Shown: positions 1 to 5,210 of the stretch, one piece after another
Position numbering within the stretch: position 1 is the first letter of the stretch
Layout: each line of letters starts with the position of its first letter
From: Gemmobacter sp.
GTDB lineage: Bacteria; Pseudomonadota; Alphaproteobacteria; Rhodobacterales; Rhodobacteraceae
Direction: 5' to 3'
Assembly (NCBI GenBank): GCA_030656535.1
Contig: JAUSPL010000294.1
Coordinates: forward strand, 1 to 7,406
Length of the DNA: 7,406 nt
The notes under the pieces: generated by a model
What the model saw: the letters and a program-made list of their open reading frames with translations, nothing else
What the model was told of the DNA's origin: nothing
Database searches by the model: none
Translations under genes and position numbers: made by a program

Positions 1-331
1 CGGCCACCTCGGCCATGACGTCCGCCGCATCTTGTGACCCCGCCAGGAACAGGTAGCCGTTTTCCTTCAGACCCAGATCCCCTGCCCCACGTTCAAGGCC
101 CAGTTCCTGTCCGAAATCACGAATGAACTGAACCCCGAATCGGGAAATCTCGACGTTGACAGGGTTTGTGAACTGCTGCCGGACCGACGCGACCGACAGC
201 GCCGTCGACGCCCTTGCATAGGTCGTATCACGCTCAATCACGCTGACGCGAAGATTCGGGGAGAATTTTGTCAACCAATACGCCACCGAAGCGCCCATCA
301 CGGCGCCGCCGATCACGATCACATCACGCAT
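1..331 (-). CDS. FAD-dependent oxidoreductase (DAO family), N-terminal part, cut by window edge
   Basis: About 110 residues are visible. They begin MRDVIVIGGAVMGASVAYWL, a Rossmann beta-alpha-beta FAD-binding fold in which the usual GxGxxG reads GGAVMG (residues 8-13, third Gly replaced by Ala). The acidic residue ending strand 2 is in VSVIERD. The following block (STALSVASVRQQF, then NPVNVEISRFGVQFIRDF) is typical of DAO-family flavoproteins that oxidise amino acids or other amines. The substrate cannot be named because the C-terminal substrate domain lies outside the window. The start is uncertain. ATG at 331 is the obvious codon, but the best Shine-Dalgarno (GAGGA, 351-347) is 15 bases away from it and only 6 bases from an in-frame TTG at 340, which would add MQE. 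The gene is divergent from the LuxR-type regulator, with about 100 bases between them, so that regulator may control it (inference). Confidence 0.85.
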   Translation of the reverse strand, partial: MRDVIVIGGAVMGASVAYWLTKFSPNLRVSVIERDTTYARASTALSVASVRQQFTNPVNVEISRFGVQFIRDFGQELGLERGAGDLGLKENGYLFLAGSQDAADVMAEVA

Positions 332-397
332 CTCTTGCAATTGTTGTCCTCATCGGGGTGACCACACCGCCCTGCCGGTGCCAAAAGGTCAGCCTCG

Positions 398-419
398 ACA
401 GGATGACCAGCCGGCCTGT
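398..419. promoter_or_regulatory. Candidate operator in the divergent oxidoreductase/LuxR-type intergenic region
   Basis: A perfect 5-bp inverted repeat, ACAGG (398-402) and CCTGT (415-419) separated by 12 bases, lies just before the Shine-Dalgarno of the LuxR-type gene (AAGGA, 424-428). The total length of 22 bp suits a dimeric regulator. A looser TGACC/GGTCA pattern (359-363, 387-391, 404-408) overlaps the same region. It is not a canonical lux box, which has CTGT on the left and ACAG on the right. The arms are short, so chance is a serious alternative. Confidence 0.25.
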
Positions 420-434
420 ATTAAAGGAAACGGG

Positions 435-1310
435 ATGAGAACCACAAGTCAAAGTATGCTGGCACTTCGGGACGAGATTTCCCCCGGCCCAGTCGCAGTC
501 GCTGCAACGCAGGAGATTGGCTATTTGACCAACGCATTGTATCACCTGCAACGCATAGCGAATGCGCAAACCCCAGAGGAAGTCTGGGCCATGCATCTTG
601 CCGCAATGGCCGAGTATGGATTCACCCGGGTCATCTATGGGTTCACCCGGCAAAAGCGCGAAAATTCGTTGGGTGACATCCAGGATGCGCTGTTTTTGTC
701 CAACCATGACCGCGGCATGACCCATGATTATTTCGATGCCGGCTTTTTCATGAAAACCCCGATGTTTCATTGGGTTCTGGCGAATACGGGCGCTTGCTCA
801 TGGCAGTGGGCGGAAACAGAACGCGCCGCTGGTCGACTGTCAGCCGAGGAGCTGATGGCAATGGACATGACCCGCCGTGCCGGGATCACTGCGGGGTACT
901 CCATCAGCTTTGCCGAGGTATCCCCACGCGAAAAGGGCGGGATGGGGCTGACGGCCCACCCCGGACTGACACAACAAGATGTGGATGAGCTTTGGCAGGT
1001 CCATGGTGACGAAGTGCAGGCGATTTGCAACATGATGCACCTGCGCATCACACATATGCCCTTCCGTATCCAACGGCGCTCGCTGTCGCCACGCCAACGC
1101 GAGGCGCTGGAATGGGTGGCCGAAGGAAAGACCACCCAGGACATTGCCCAGATCATGGCGATTTCATCCGCAATGGTAGAAAAGCATCTTAGATTGGCCC
1201 GTGAGGTTCTGGACGTCGAAACGACGGCGCATGCCGTGGCCAAAGCAGCAATGTTGAACCACATTTTTTCCGGCGCTCTGACCGCTGTGCAGGAAACACC
1301 GCGCGGGTAG
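435..1310 (+). CDS. LuxR-family transcriptional regulator (autoinducer-binding-like domain plus HTH), probable LuxR solo
   Basis: The protein has 291 residues and two domains: an N-terminal autoinducer-binding-like domain (about 30-205) and a C-terminal LuxR/GerE HTH (about 216-278, containing LSPRQREALEWVAEGKT). ATG 435 is preferred because AAGGA (424-428) sits 6 bases upstream. An in-frame ATG at 378 lacks such a site and would add a low-complexity 19-residue tail. An ungapped match with Agrobacterium TraR (from memory) around residues 95-123 conserves Tyr99 (TraR Y61), Pro109 (P71), Trp123 (W85) and Gly150 (G113). Trp57 becomes Met95, and Asp70, which binds the acyl-homoserine-lactone amide, becomes Thr108. 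In the HTH, TraR Glu178 corresponds to Gln221. No luxI-type synthase is in the window. It is probably a DNA-binding regulator that senses something other than a classical AHL, or that works without ligand; targets are unknown. The oxidoreductase gene next door is a plausible one. Confidence 0.88.
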   Translation: MRTTSQSMLALRDEISPGPVAVAATQEIGYLTNALYHLQRIANAQTPEEVWAMHLAAMAEYGFTRVIYGFTRQKRENSLGDIQDALFLSNHDRGMTHDYFDAGFFMKTPMFHWVLANTGACSWQWAETERAAGRLSAEELMAMDMTRRAGITAGYSISFAEVSPREKGGMGLTAHPGLTQQDVDELWQVHGDEVQAICNMMHLRITHMPFRIQRRSLSPRQREALEWVAEGKTTQDIAQIMAISSAMVEKHLRLAREVLDVETTAHAVAKAAMLNHIFSGALTAVQETPRG

Positions 1311-1326
1311 GGAATCCCATACTTTT

Positions 1327-1341
1327 GTGACGTTACGTCAC
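1327..1341. promoter_or_regulatory. 15-bp perfect palindrome, probable protein-binding site
   Basis: GTGACGT (1327-1333) and ACGTCAC (1335-1341) are perfect inverted repeats around a single T. A one-base centre cannot form an RNA loop, so this reads as a DNA site for a symmetric dimer rather than a terminator. It begins 17 bases after the stop of the LuxR-type gene, inside copy A of the duplicated element. The equivalent place in copy B is not palindromic, so the site arose or was kept only in copy A. It resembles a CRP-type site but has seven bases, not six, between TGTGA and TCAC. The regulator is unknown. Confidence 0.4.
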
Positions 1342-1534
1342 TTTGTAGTCTGGCACTGTTCCGCGCGTGGTGGGGTTACGCCACAGGAGCAGCAAGGGAC
1401 CCGACGCAAATTTCAGGTCGGCCCAAGCGCACCGGGAAACCGGGTGCCAGGAACCGGGCGCATTACGTCCGCCGTCCCGGCGCAAACGGAGTGTCGGCTG
1501 CCAGCATCCCCAAAACGCGGCGGCCACGGTCCGG

Positions 1535-1562
1535 ACGGTGCGACCTGCAAAGGTCGCACCGT
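1535..1562 (+). other. 11-bp hairpin ending copy A (terminator-like, no U tract)
   Basis: ACGGTGCGACC (1535-1545) pairs perfectly with GGTCGCACCGT (1552-1562) around the loop TGCAAA. The next bases are TGCCTGCTTC, so there is no U tract on the plus strand, and none on the minus strand either. It cannot work as a standard intrinsic terminator as it stands. It could end or stabilise a noncoding RNA. The stem is identical to that of the hairpin at 1848-1873 except for one base pair, G1542-C1555, which is A1855-T1866 in the other. Confidence 0.6.
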
Positions 1563-1641
1563 TGCCTGCTTCAGCGTCAACAAGCTGCGTGCGATCCGCT
1601 CAAACCGGGCACGACAAATCATGGGCAAGGTCGCAAGGTAT

Positions 1642-1873
1642 GGAAATCCCGACTACCCGGCCAGGCAACGCCACAGCATTATGGTCGGGTTCCGTGTGTG
1701 ATGGCATTTGGCCATGGAACATCAGGGTCCGGTGCAGATTTCAGGCCGGATCCGCAAACCTGTTCAGGGCATGCGCCGTATTTGCGCCCGTGTCCTGGAT
1801 TTCGCTCGTGCCCTGTCTCATCCCCAGTAGGCAGCACAGAACGGAAAACGGTGCAACCTTTCGGTTGCACCGT
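1642..1873 (+). repeat. Diverged tandem repeat, copy B
   Basis: This is the second copy of the element described for 1311-1562, starting at GGAAATCCC (1642-1650) and ending in the hairpin 1848-1873. It is about 20 bases shorter than copy A, mostly because the segment between TTTCAGG (1739-1745) and CATCCCCA (1819-1826) is 80 rather than 94 bases long. Unlike copy A, its hairpin is followed by a run of T, so it gained or kept terminator function. About 80 bases of unrelated-looking sequence (1563-1641) separate the copies. Confidence 0.6.
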
Positions 1874-1881
1874 TTTTATTT
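1845..1881. terminator. Bidirectional intrinsic terminator (tsf on minus; any plus-strand transcript from the intergenic region)
   Basis: AAAACGGTGCAACC (1845-1858) and GGTTGCACCGTTTT (1863-1876) form a perfect 14-bp inverted repeat around TTTC. On the plus strand TTTTTATTT (1873-1881) follows. On the minus strand the hairpin is followed by TTTTCCGTTCT and its loop reads GAAA, a stable GNRA tetraloop. It lies 64 bases beyond the tsf stop codon and is the natural end of the rpsB-tsf transcript. The stronger T run is on the plus strand, so it would equally end transcription arriving from the LuxR-type gene side. Confidence 0.85.
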
Positions 1882-1939
1882 GGTCTGATCGCCCGATGGA
1901 CGGCCAAAGTCCTCCCGCCCAAAGGCGCAGGTTGTGACG

Positions 1940-2848
1940 TCAGCCCTGAGCCATCTTGGCAACTTCGGCCGCAAAGTCTTCGGTTTTCTTTTCAATGCCT
2001 TCGCCAACAGCGACGCGGGCAAATCCGGTGATCTCCACCCCGGCGTCCGCAGCAGCCTGAGCCACGGTGACATCAGGGTTGACCACGAACTGCTGACCCA
2101 GCAACGTGTTTTCCGAAAAGAACCGCTTCATCCGGCCCGGGATGATGTTGTTCTGGATCACGTTTTCCGGCTTCGGCTTGGGCGAGGCGGCGTTTTCTTC
2201 CAGCGCTTTCTGGGTCTGCACAGCCAGCTCACGCTCCACAACGGCAGGGTCCAGGGTCGCTTCGGACAGCGACAAAGGGGACGTCGCCGCGATGTGCATC
2301 GCGAACTGACGCCCGATGGCCTGTGCCTTGTCGGCGGGGCCGTTCAGCGCAACCAGAACGCCGATCTTGCCCATGCCTTCGGTCGCAGCATTGTGGACAT
2401 ACGACACCACGGTGTCGCCTTCCAGAATGTGCATCCGACGCAAGGTCATGTTTTCGCCGATACGGGCGATGGCTTCGCCGATCACTTCTTCGACCGTCTT
2501 GCCGTTCAGATCCGAGGCCCGGACCACTTCGACCGACTCGCCGGTCTGCAGCGCGACCTTGGTCACTTCGCGAACAAGCGACTGGAAGTCGACGTTCTTT
2601 GCCACAAAATCGGTTTCCGAGTTGATCTCGACAGCAACGCCGCGACCATCGGTTACGGCCACGCCAACCAGACCTTCGGCCGCAACGCGATCGGCCTTTT
2701 TGGCCGCCTTCGCGAGGCCCTTGGTGCGCAGCCAATCAACGGCGGCATCCATGTCACCGTCGGTTTCGGTCAGCGCTTTCTTGACATCCATCATCCCTGC
2801 GCCGGTCGATTCGCGCAGTTCCTTCACCATCTGAGCGGTAATTGCCAT
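1940..2848 (-). CDS. tsf: Elongation factor Ts
   Basis: EF-Ts is the cytoplasmic guanine-nucleotide exchange factor that recycles EF-Tu-GDP to EF-Tu-GTP during translation. The protein has 302 residues, slightly longer than the E. coli protein. The N-terminal UBA-like helical domain (MAITAQMVKELRESTGAGMM, then DVKKAL) is followed by the signature TDFVAKN at 79-85. Asp80 and Phe81 hold the positions of the residues that in E. coli insert into EF-Tu and displace Mg2+. The C-terminal half carries the expected core, including the NNIIPGRMKRFFSENTLL segment (233-250) that contacts EF-Tu. The start is set by GAGGAGAGG (2862-2854) ending 5 bases before the ATG. It follows rpsB by 78 bases on the same strand and ends before the terminator at 1876-1845. 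Nothing is unusual in the protein. Confidence 0.98.
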   Translation of the reverse strand: MAITAQMVKELRESTGAGMMDVKKALTETDGDMDAAVDWLRTKGLAKAAKKADRVAAEGLVGVAVTDGRGVAVEINSETDFVAKNVDFQSLVREVTKVALQTGESVEVVRASDLNGKTVEEVIGEAIARIGENMTLRRMHILEGDTVVSYVHNAATEGMGKIGVLVALNGPADKAQAIGRQFAMHIAATSPLSLSEATLDPAVVERELAVQTQKALEENAASPKPKPENVIQNNIIPGRMKRFFSENTLLGQQFVVNPDVTVAQAAADAGVEITGFARVAVGEGIEKKTEDFAAEVAKMAQG

Positions 2849-2864
2849 GTCGGCCTCTCCTCAG

Positions 2865-2903
2865 TTCATATCCATGAAATCGGGCGGGGGAATACCCCCG
2901 CCC
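2865..2903 (-). other. GC-rich hairpin plus small hairpin in the rpsB-tsf intergenic leader (possible attenuator)
   Basis: GGGCGGGGG (2882-2890) and CCCCCGCCC (2895-2903) form a perfect 9-bp all-GC stem around a four-base loop (TATT in the mRNA sense). Immediately downstream in the mRNA, a second 5-bp inverted repeat (TTCAT/ATGAA at 2865-2878, four-base loop) ends 2 bases before the tsf Shine-Dalgarno. The tract after the GC stem is GATTTC, too poor in U for an efficient terminator. Partial attenuation, an RNA-processing barrier, or protection of the rpsB 3' end are the plausible roles; the choice between them is inference. Confidence 0.55.
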
Positions 2904-2926
2904 CGTAACGTTCGCGCGACAGACCC

Positions 2927-3685
2927 TCAGGCCTCGGCGACCGCTTCTTCTTCCGGGGCTGCTTCCAGCGATCCAAGGTCGATGCCGGCTGCGCCCATCT
3001 GGGCGGTCATGCCGTCCAGCGCCGCACGGGCGACCAGATCGCAATACATGCCGATGGCGCGTGCTGCGTCGTCGTTGCCCGGGATCACATAGCTTACGCC
3101 TTTGGGCGAGCAGTTGGTGTCCACAATGCCGACAACCGGGATGCCCAACTTGTTGGCTTCAAGAACAGCAAGGCTTTCCTTGCCGACGTCGATCACGAAC
3201 AGCAGGTCAGGAACGCCGCCCATGTCACGGATCCCGCCCAGCGAAGCTTGCAGTTTGGACTGCTCGCGTTCCATGCCAAGGCGTTCTTTCTTGGTCAGGC
3301 CTTCAGCGCCATGACCCATCTGCTCGTCGATCTGCTTCAGACGCTGGATGGATTTCGACACGGTCTGCCAGTTGGTCAGGGTACCGCCCAGCCAGCGGTG
3401 GTTCATGTAGTACTGAGCGCATTTTTCAGCGGCATCGGCGACGGGCTTTTGCGCCTGACGCTTGGTGCCGACAAACAGGATGCGGCCGCCCTTGGCGACG
3501 GTGTCGCGCACAACCTTCAGAGCCTGGTCCAGCATCGGGACGGTCTGGGTCAGGTCGAGGATGTGAATCCCGTTGCGGTCGCCGTAGATGTATTCGCCCA
3601 TCTTCGGGTTCCAGCGCTGGGTCTGGTGGCCATAGTGAACGCCAGCCTCAAGCAGCTGTCGGATATTGAAGTCAGGAAGCGCCAT
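2927..3685 (-). CDS. rpsB: 30S ribosomal protein S2
   Basis: S2 is a late-assembling protein of the small ribosomal subunit, needed with S1 for mRNA binding. The protein has 252 residues (E. coli 241) and starts MALPDFNIRQLLEAGVHYGH. Family signatures are HQTQRWNPKM (20-29), MNHRWLGGTLTNW and VDTNCSP followed by VIPGNDDAARAI. The region VDTNCSP differs slightly from the E. coli VDTNSDP, which is unremarkable in this lineage. The acidic C-terminal tail (EAAPEEEAVAEA) is common in alphaproteobacterial S2. AAAGGA (3698-3693) is 7 bases before the ATG. The gene heads the rpsB-tsf operon, and a 298-base leader region separates it from the amidohydrolase gene upstream on the same strand. Confidence 0.98.
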   Translation of the reverse strand: MALPDFNIRQLLEAGVHYGHQTQRWNPKMGEYIYGDRNGIHILDLTQTVPMLDQALKVVRDTVAKGGRILFVGTKRQAQKPVADAAEKCAQYYMNHRWLGGTLTNWQTVSKSIQRLKQIDEQMGHGAEGLTKKERLGMEREQSKLQASLGGIRDMGGVPDLLFVIDVGKESLAVLEANKLGIPVVGIVDTNCSPKGVSYVIPGNDDAARAIGMYCDLVARAALDGMTAQMGAAGIDLGSLEAAPEEEAVAEA

Positions 3686-3983
3686 GTCGAAGTCCTTTCC
3701 GGTTTCGCGCCTCGGCTGGGGATTTCAGACTTGGCGGAAACGCCTTGCCCAACCGGTGGACACTCGGGATAAACCCCGACTGCCCGCCCCAGCCTGTGAA
3801 GTGCGCCGCCTTTACCCCGGAACCACCGCCACCGCAAGTCCCGCCGTGATCTGGCGGCCTTCAGGGACCCGTCGACGCAAATGGGACGCGGCCCCCATCA
3901 CCCCATGCGGACCCTTCGGCGCTGTGCCTGCGGGCGACAGCCCCGGTGCTGCGTCAAAGACGCGCGACCTTGCGCCAGAACGG
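3686..3983 (-). promoter_or_regulatory. rpsB promoter and leader region
   Basis: This 298-base gap must hold the rpsB-tsf promoter and any end signal for the amidohydrolase gene. I see no intrinsic terminator with a T run. A weak promoter candidate on the minus strand is TTGCGG (3837-3832), 17 bases, then TAAAGG (3814-3809), which would give a leader of roughly 115 bases. Within that leader are two short hairpins: GGCG/CGCC around a four-base loop (3733-3744) and TCGGG/CCCGA around six bases (3764-3779). They could form an S2-responsive leader, as ribosomal-protein operons often autoregulate, but the evidence is thin. Confidence 0.35.
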
Positions 3984-5147
3984 TCAGCGCAGGGGTTGGG
4001 CACGCTCGACCAGACGGGCAAAGAACGACGCGCCGATCGGGGCTGCGGCGTCGTTGAAATCATACGCCGCGTGGTGCAGCCCGGCACCCGGACCAGTGCC
4101 CAGGAACAGATAGGCACCGGGACGGGCTTCAAGCATGTAGGAAAAATCTTCGGCGCCCATTTCGCGGTCTGCGCGGGCGTCCACCAGATCCTTGCCGGAG
4201 ACCTCGCGCGCCACTTCGGCGGCGAATTCGGTTTCCTCAGGGTGGTTTACGGTCGGAGGATAGCCCCGCTCGTATTCGACCCGCGCGGTCACGCCATAGG
4301 CCGACGCATGGCCAGCCACGATCTCATTGAATCGGCGTTCGGCCAGATCGCGCACTTCGGGGGTAAAGCTGCGGATGGTTGCGCAAAACCACGCTTCTTC
4401 CGGGATGATGTTTGACGCGGTGCCGGAATGGATCTGGGTCACGGAAATCACCAGCGCGTCGATGGCTGCCGTGTTGCGCGACACGATGCTTTGCAGCGCG
4501 CCGATCATGCCGACCGCCGCGATGATCGGATCAACCGTGTCTTGCGGCGTGGCCCCGTGCCCACCCTTGCCGGTCAAATAGACATGGGCAGTGTCAACCG
4601 CCGCCATCAAGGGACCGGGCGTGGTGACAAACTTTCCAAACGGCACATTGGGCGAGTTGTGGATGCCGTAAACCTGTCCGATGCCGAACCGATCCATCAC
4701 GCCCTCTTGCACCATGATCTGCCCGCCGCCGCCGTCTTCCTCGGCCGGTTGAAAGATCAGTGCAACGCGCCCCGCAAACCGGCGCGTCTCGGCAAGGTAC
4801 TTGGCGGCACCCAGCAGCATCGTCACATGGCCGTCGTGCCCGCAGGCGTGCATCTTGCCCGAAACGGTTGATGCATATTCGGCGCCAGTCGTTTCCACGA
4901 TCGGCAGCGCGTCCATATCGGCGCGCAGGCCGATCGTCGGGCCGTCACCCTGCCCGTACAGGATCGCCACGATTCCGGTCTGGGCAATGCCGGTATGGAT
5001 TTCGTCCACGCCGATCTCATAAAGCCGCTCGATGATGAAGGCCGCCGTGTCGTGGCAGTCAAAGCCCAGTTCGGGGTGCCGGTGCAGGTGCTGGCGCCAA
5101 CGTTTCATGTCGTCCGCGTAATCGGCGATCCGGTTAAGGACGGGCAT
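3984..5147 (-). CDS. M20 family amidohydrolase (M20D-type aminoacylase / hippurate hydrolase-like)
   Basis: A cytoplasmic, metal-dependent hydrolase of 387 residues that cleaves N-acyl amino acids or similar amides; the exact substrate is not readable. The family layout is clear: HLHRHPELGF near the N terminus (20-29), GLRADMDALP (73-82), the metal-binding MHACGHDGH (99-107, Cys102 and His104), QPAEEDGGGG (133-142, Glu136 catalytic and Glu137 metal ligand by family rule), His163 in GIHNSP, the dimerisation-domain GKGGHGATP (193-201) and the closing LHHAAYDFND (357-366, His358 as last ligand). All expected ligands are present, so it should be active. There is no signal peptide. ATG 5147 was chosen because AGGAG (5158-5154) lies 6 bases upstream; in-frame ATGs at 5165 and 5186 lack comparable sites. 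It is divergent from mazG and may be transcribed into the rpsB region, as no terminator separates them. Confidence 0.93.
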   Translation of the reverse strand: MPVLNRIADYADDMKRWRQHLHRHPELGFDCHDTAAFIIERLYEIGVDEIHTGIAQTGIVAILYGQGDGPTIGLRADMDALPIVETTGAEYASTVSGKMHACGHDGHVTMLLGAAKYLAETRRFAGRVALIFQPAEEDGGGGQIMVQEGVMDRFGIGQVYGIHNSPNVPFGKFVTTPGPLMAAVDTAHVYLTGKGGHGATPQDTVDPIIAAVGMIGALQSIVSRNTAAIDALVISVTQIHSGTASNIIPEEAWFCATIRSFTPEVRDLAERRFNEIVAGHASAYGVTARVEYERGYPPTVNHPEETEFAAEVAREVSGKDLVDARADREMGAEDFSYMLEARPGAYLFLGTGPGAGLHHAAYDFNDAAAPIGASFFARLVERAQPLR

Positions 5148-5210
5148 TATGGACTCCTGTTGCATATCCCGGCTAAGCCCGCACATGATCCCAAATCAAA
5201 GGCCACCGCA
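5148..5210. promoter_or_regulatory. Divergent promoter region, amidohydrolase / mazG
   Basis: Only 63 bases separate the two start codons, so both promoters must be compact or overlap. For mazG a weak candidate is TTGCAT (5160-5165), 18 bases, then CATGAT (5184-5189), giving a leader of about 14 bases that just contains the AAAGG site. On the minus strand no convincing -35/-10 pair is visible for the amidohydrolase. The ribosome-binding site of the amidohydrolase overlaps the 5' side of the mazG promoter candidate. Confidence 0.35.

Larger units (their letters stand above)
1311..1562 (+). repeat. Diverged tandem repeat, copy A
   Basis: Copy A begins directly after the stop codon of the LuxR-type gene. 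It shares collinear blocks with copy B: GGAATCCC (1311), GTTCCG through GCCA (1358-1383, ungapped against 1689-1714, 19 of 26 identical by eye), GCAAATTTCAGGTCGG (1406-1421, 14 of 16 identical to 1734-1749), CATCCCCA (1505-1512) and the terminal hairpin (1535-1562). The offsets between copies are 331, 331, 328, 314 and 313 bases, which is what one ancestral duplication followed by a few deletions would give. The stretch between 1422 and 1504 aligns poorly. Plus is assigned only because the hairpin is then at the 3' end. Confidence 0.6.
1311..1939. other. Structured 629-bp intergenic region between the LuxR-type gene and tsf, no credible protein gene
   Basis: Reading frames exist on both strands (for example plus 1367-1888 and 1327-1701, minus 1870-1679), but their translations are rich in Arg, Pro, Ser and Cys, lack hydrophobic periodicity, have no good Shine-Dalgarno and match no family I recognise. 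What is present is structural: a 15-bp palindrome at 1327-1341, two diverged tandem copies of one element (1311-1562 and 1642-1873), an 11-bp hairpin ending the first copy, and a related hairpin ending the second that serves as terminator. I found no tRNA, RNase P, SRP or tmRNA signature. The best guess is a duplicated noncoding transcript or a small noncoding repeat element. Confidence 0.75.

Noticed and set aside
378..434. Upstream in-frame ATG for the LuxR-type regulator
   Set aside because: No ribosome-binding site at a proper distance, and the extension overlaps the likely promoter and operator; ATG 435 has AAGGA 6 bases upstream.
1327..1888. Plus-strand open frames of 124 and 173 codons (1327-1701 and 1367-1888) in the intergenic region
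   Set aside because: The translations are basic and rich in Pro, Ser and Cys with no recognisable family. There is no good ribosome-binding site, the second runs through the terminator hairpin, and long chance frames are expected at this GC content.
1311..1939. tRNA, tmRNA, RNase P, SRP RNA, known riboswitch or CRISPR in the large gap
   Set aside because: No conserved core of any of these was found by reading both strands, and there are no short regular repeats with spacers.
1935..1942. TGACGTCA palindrome at the tsf stop codon, similar to half of the 1327-1341 palindrome
   Set aside because: Only 8 bp, partly formed by the stop codon itself, and without the one-base centre of the other site.
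2861..2875. A four-codon leader ORF (Met-Asp-Met-Asn) on the minus strand ending in the tsf ribosome-binding site
   Set aside because: It has no Shine-Dalgarno of its own and lies inside a small inverted repeat, so chance is the simpler explanation.
1934..2908. A 324-codon plus-strand open frame antisense to tsf
   Set aside because: It mirrors a certain EF-Ts gene and is rich in His, Gly and Arg as antisense frames of GC-rich genes are. It shows no domain.
3248..3772. Plus-strand open frames antisense to rpsB
   Set aside because: Shadow of the S2 coding sequence with third-position GC bias; no family signature.
4995..5210. N-terminal extension of MazG back to ATG 4995
   Set aside because: The extension is antisense to the amidohydrolase N terminus and exceeds the MazG family length; ATG 5211 gives 275 residues.
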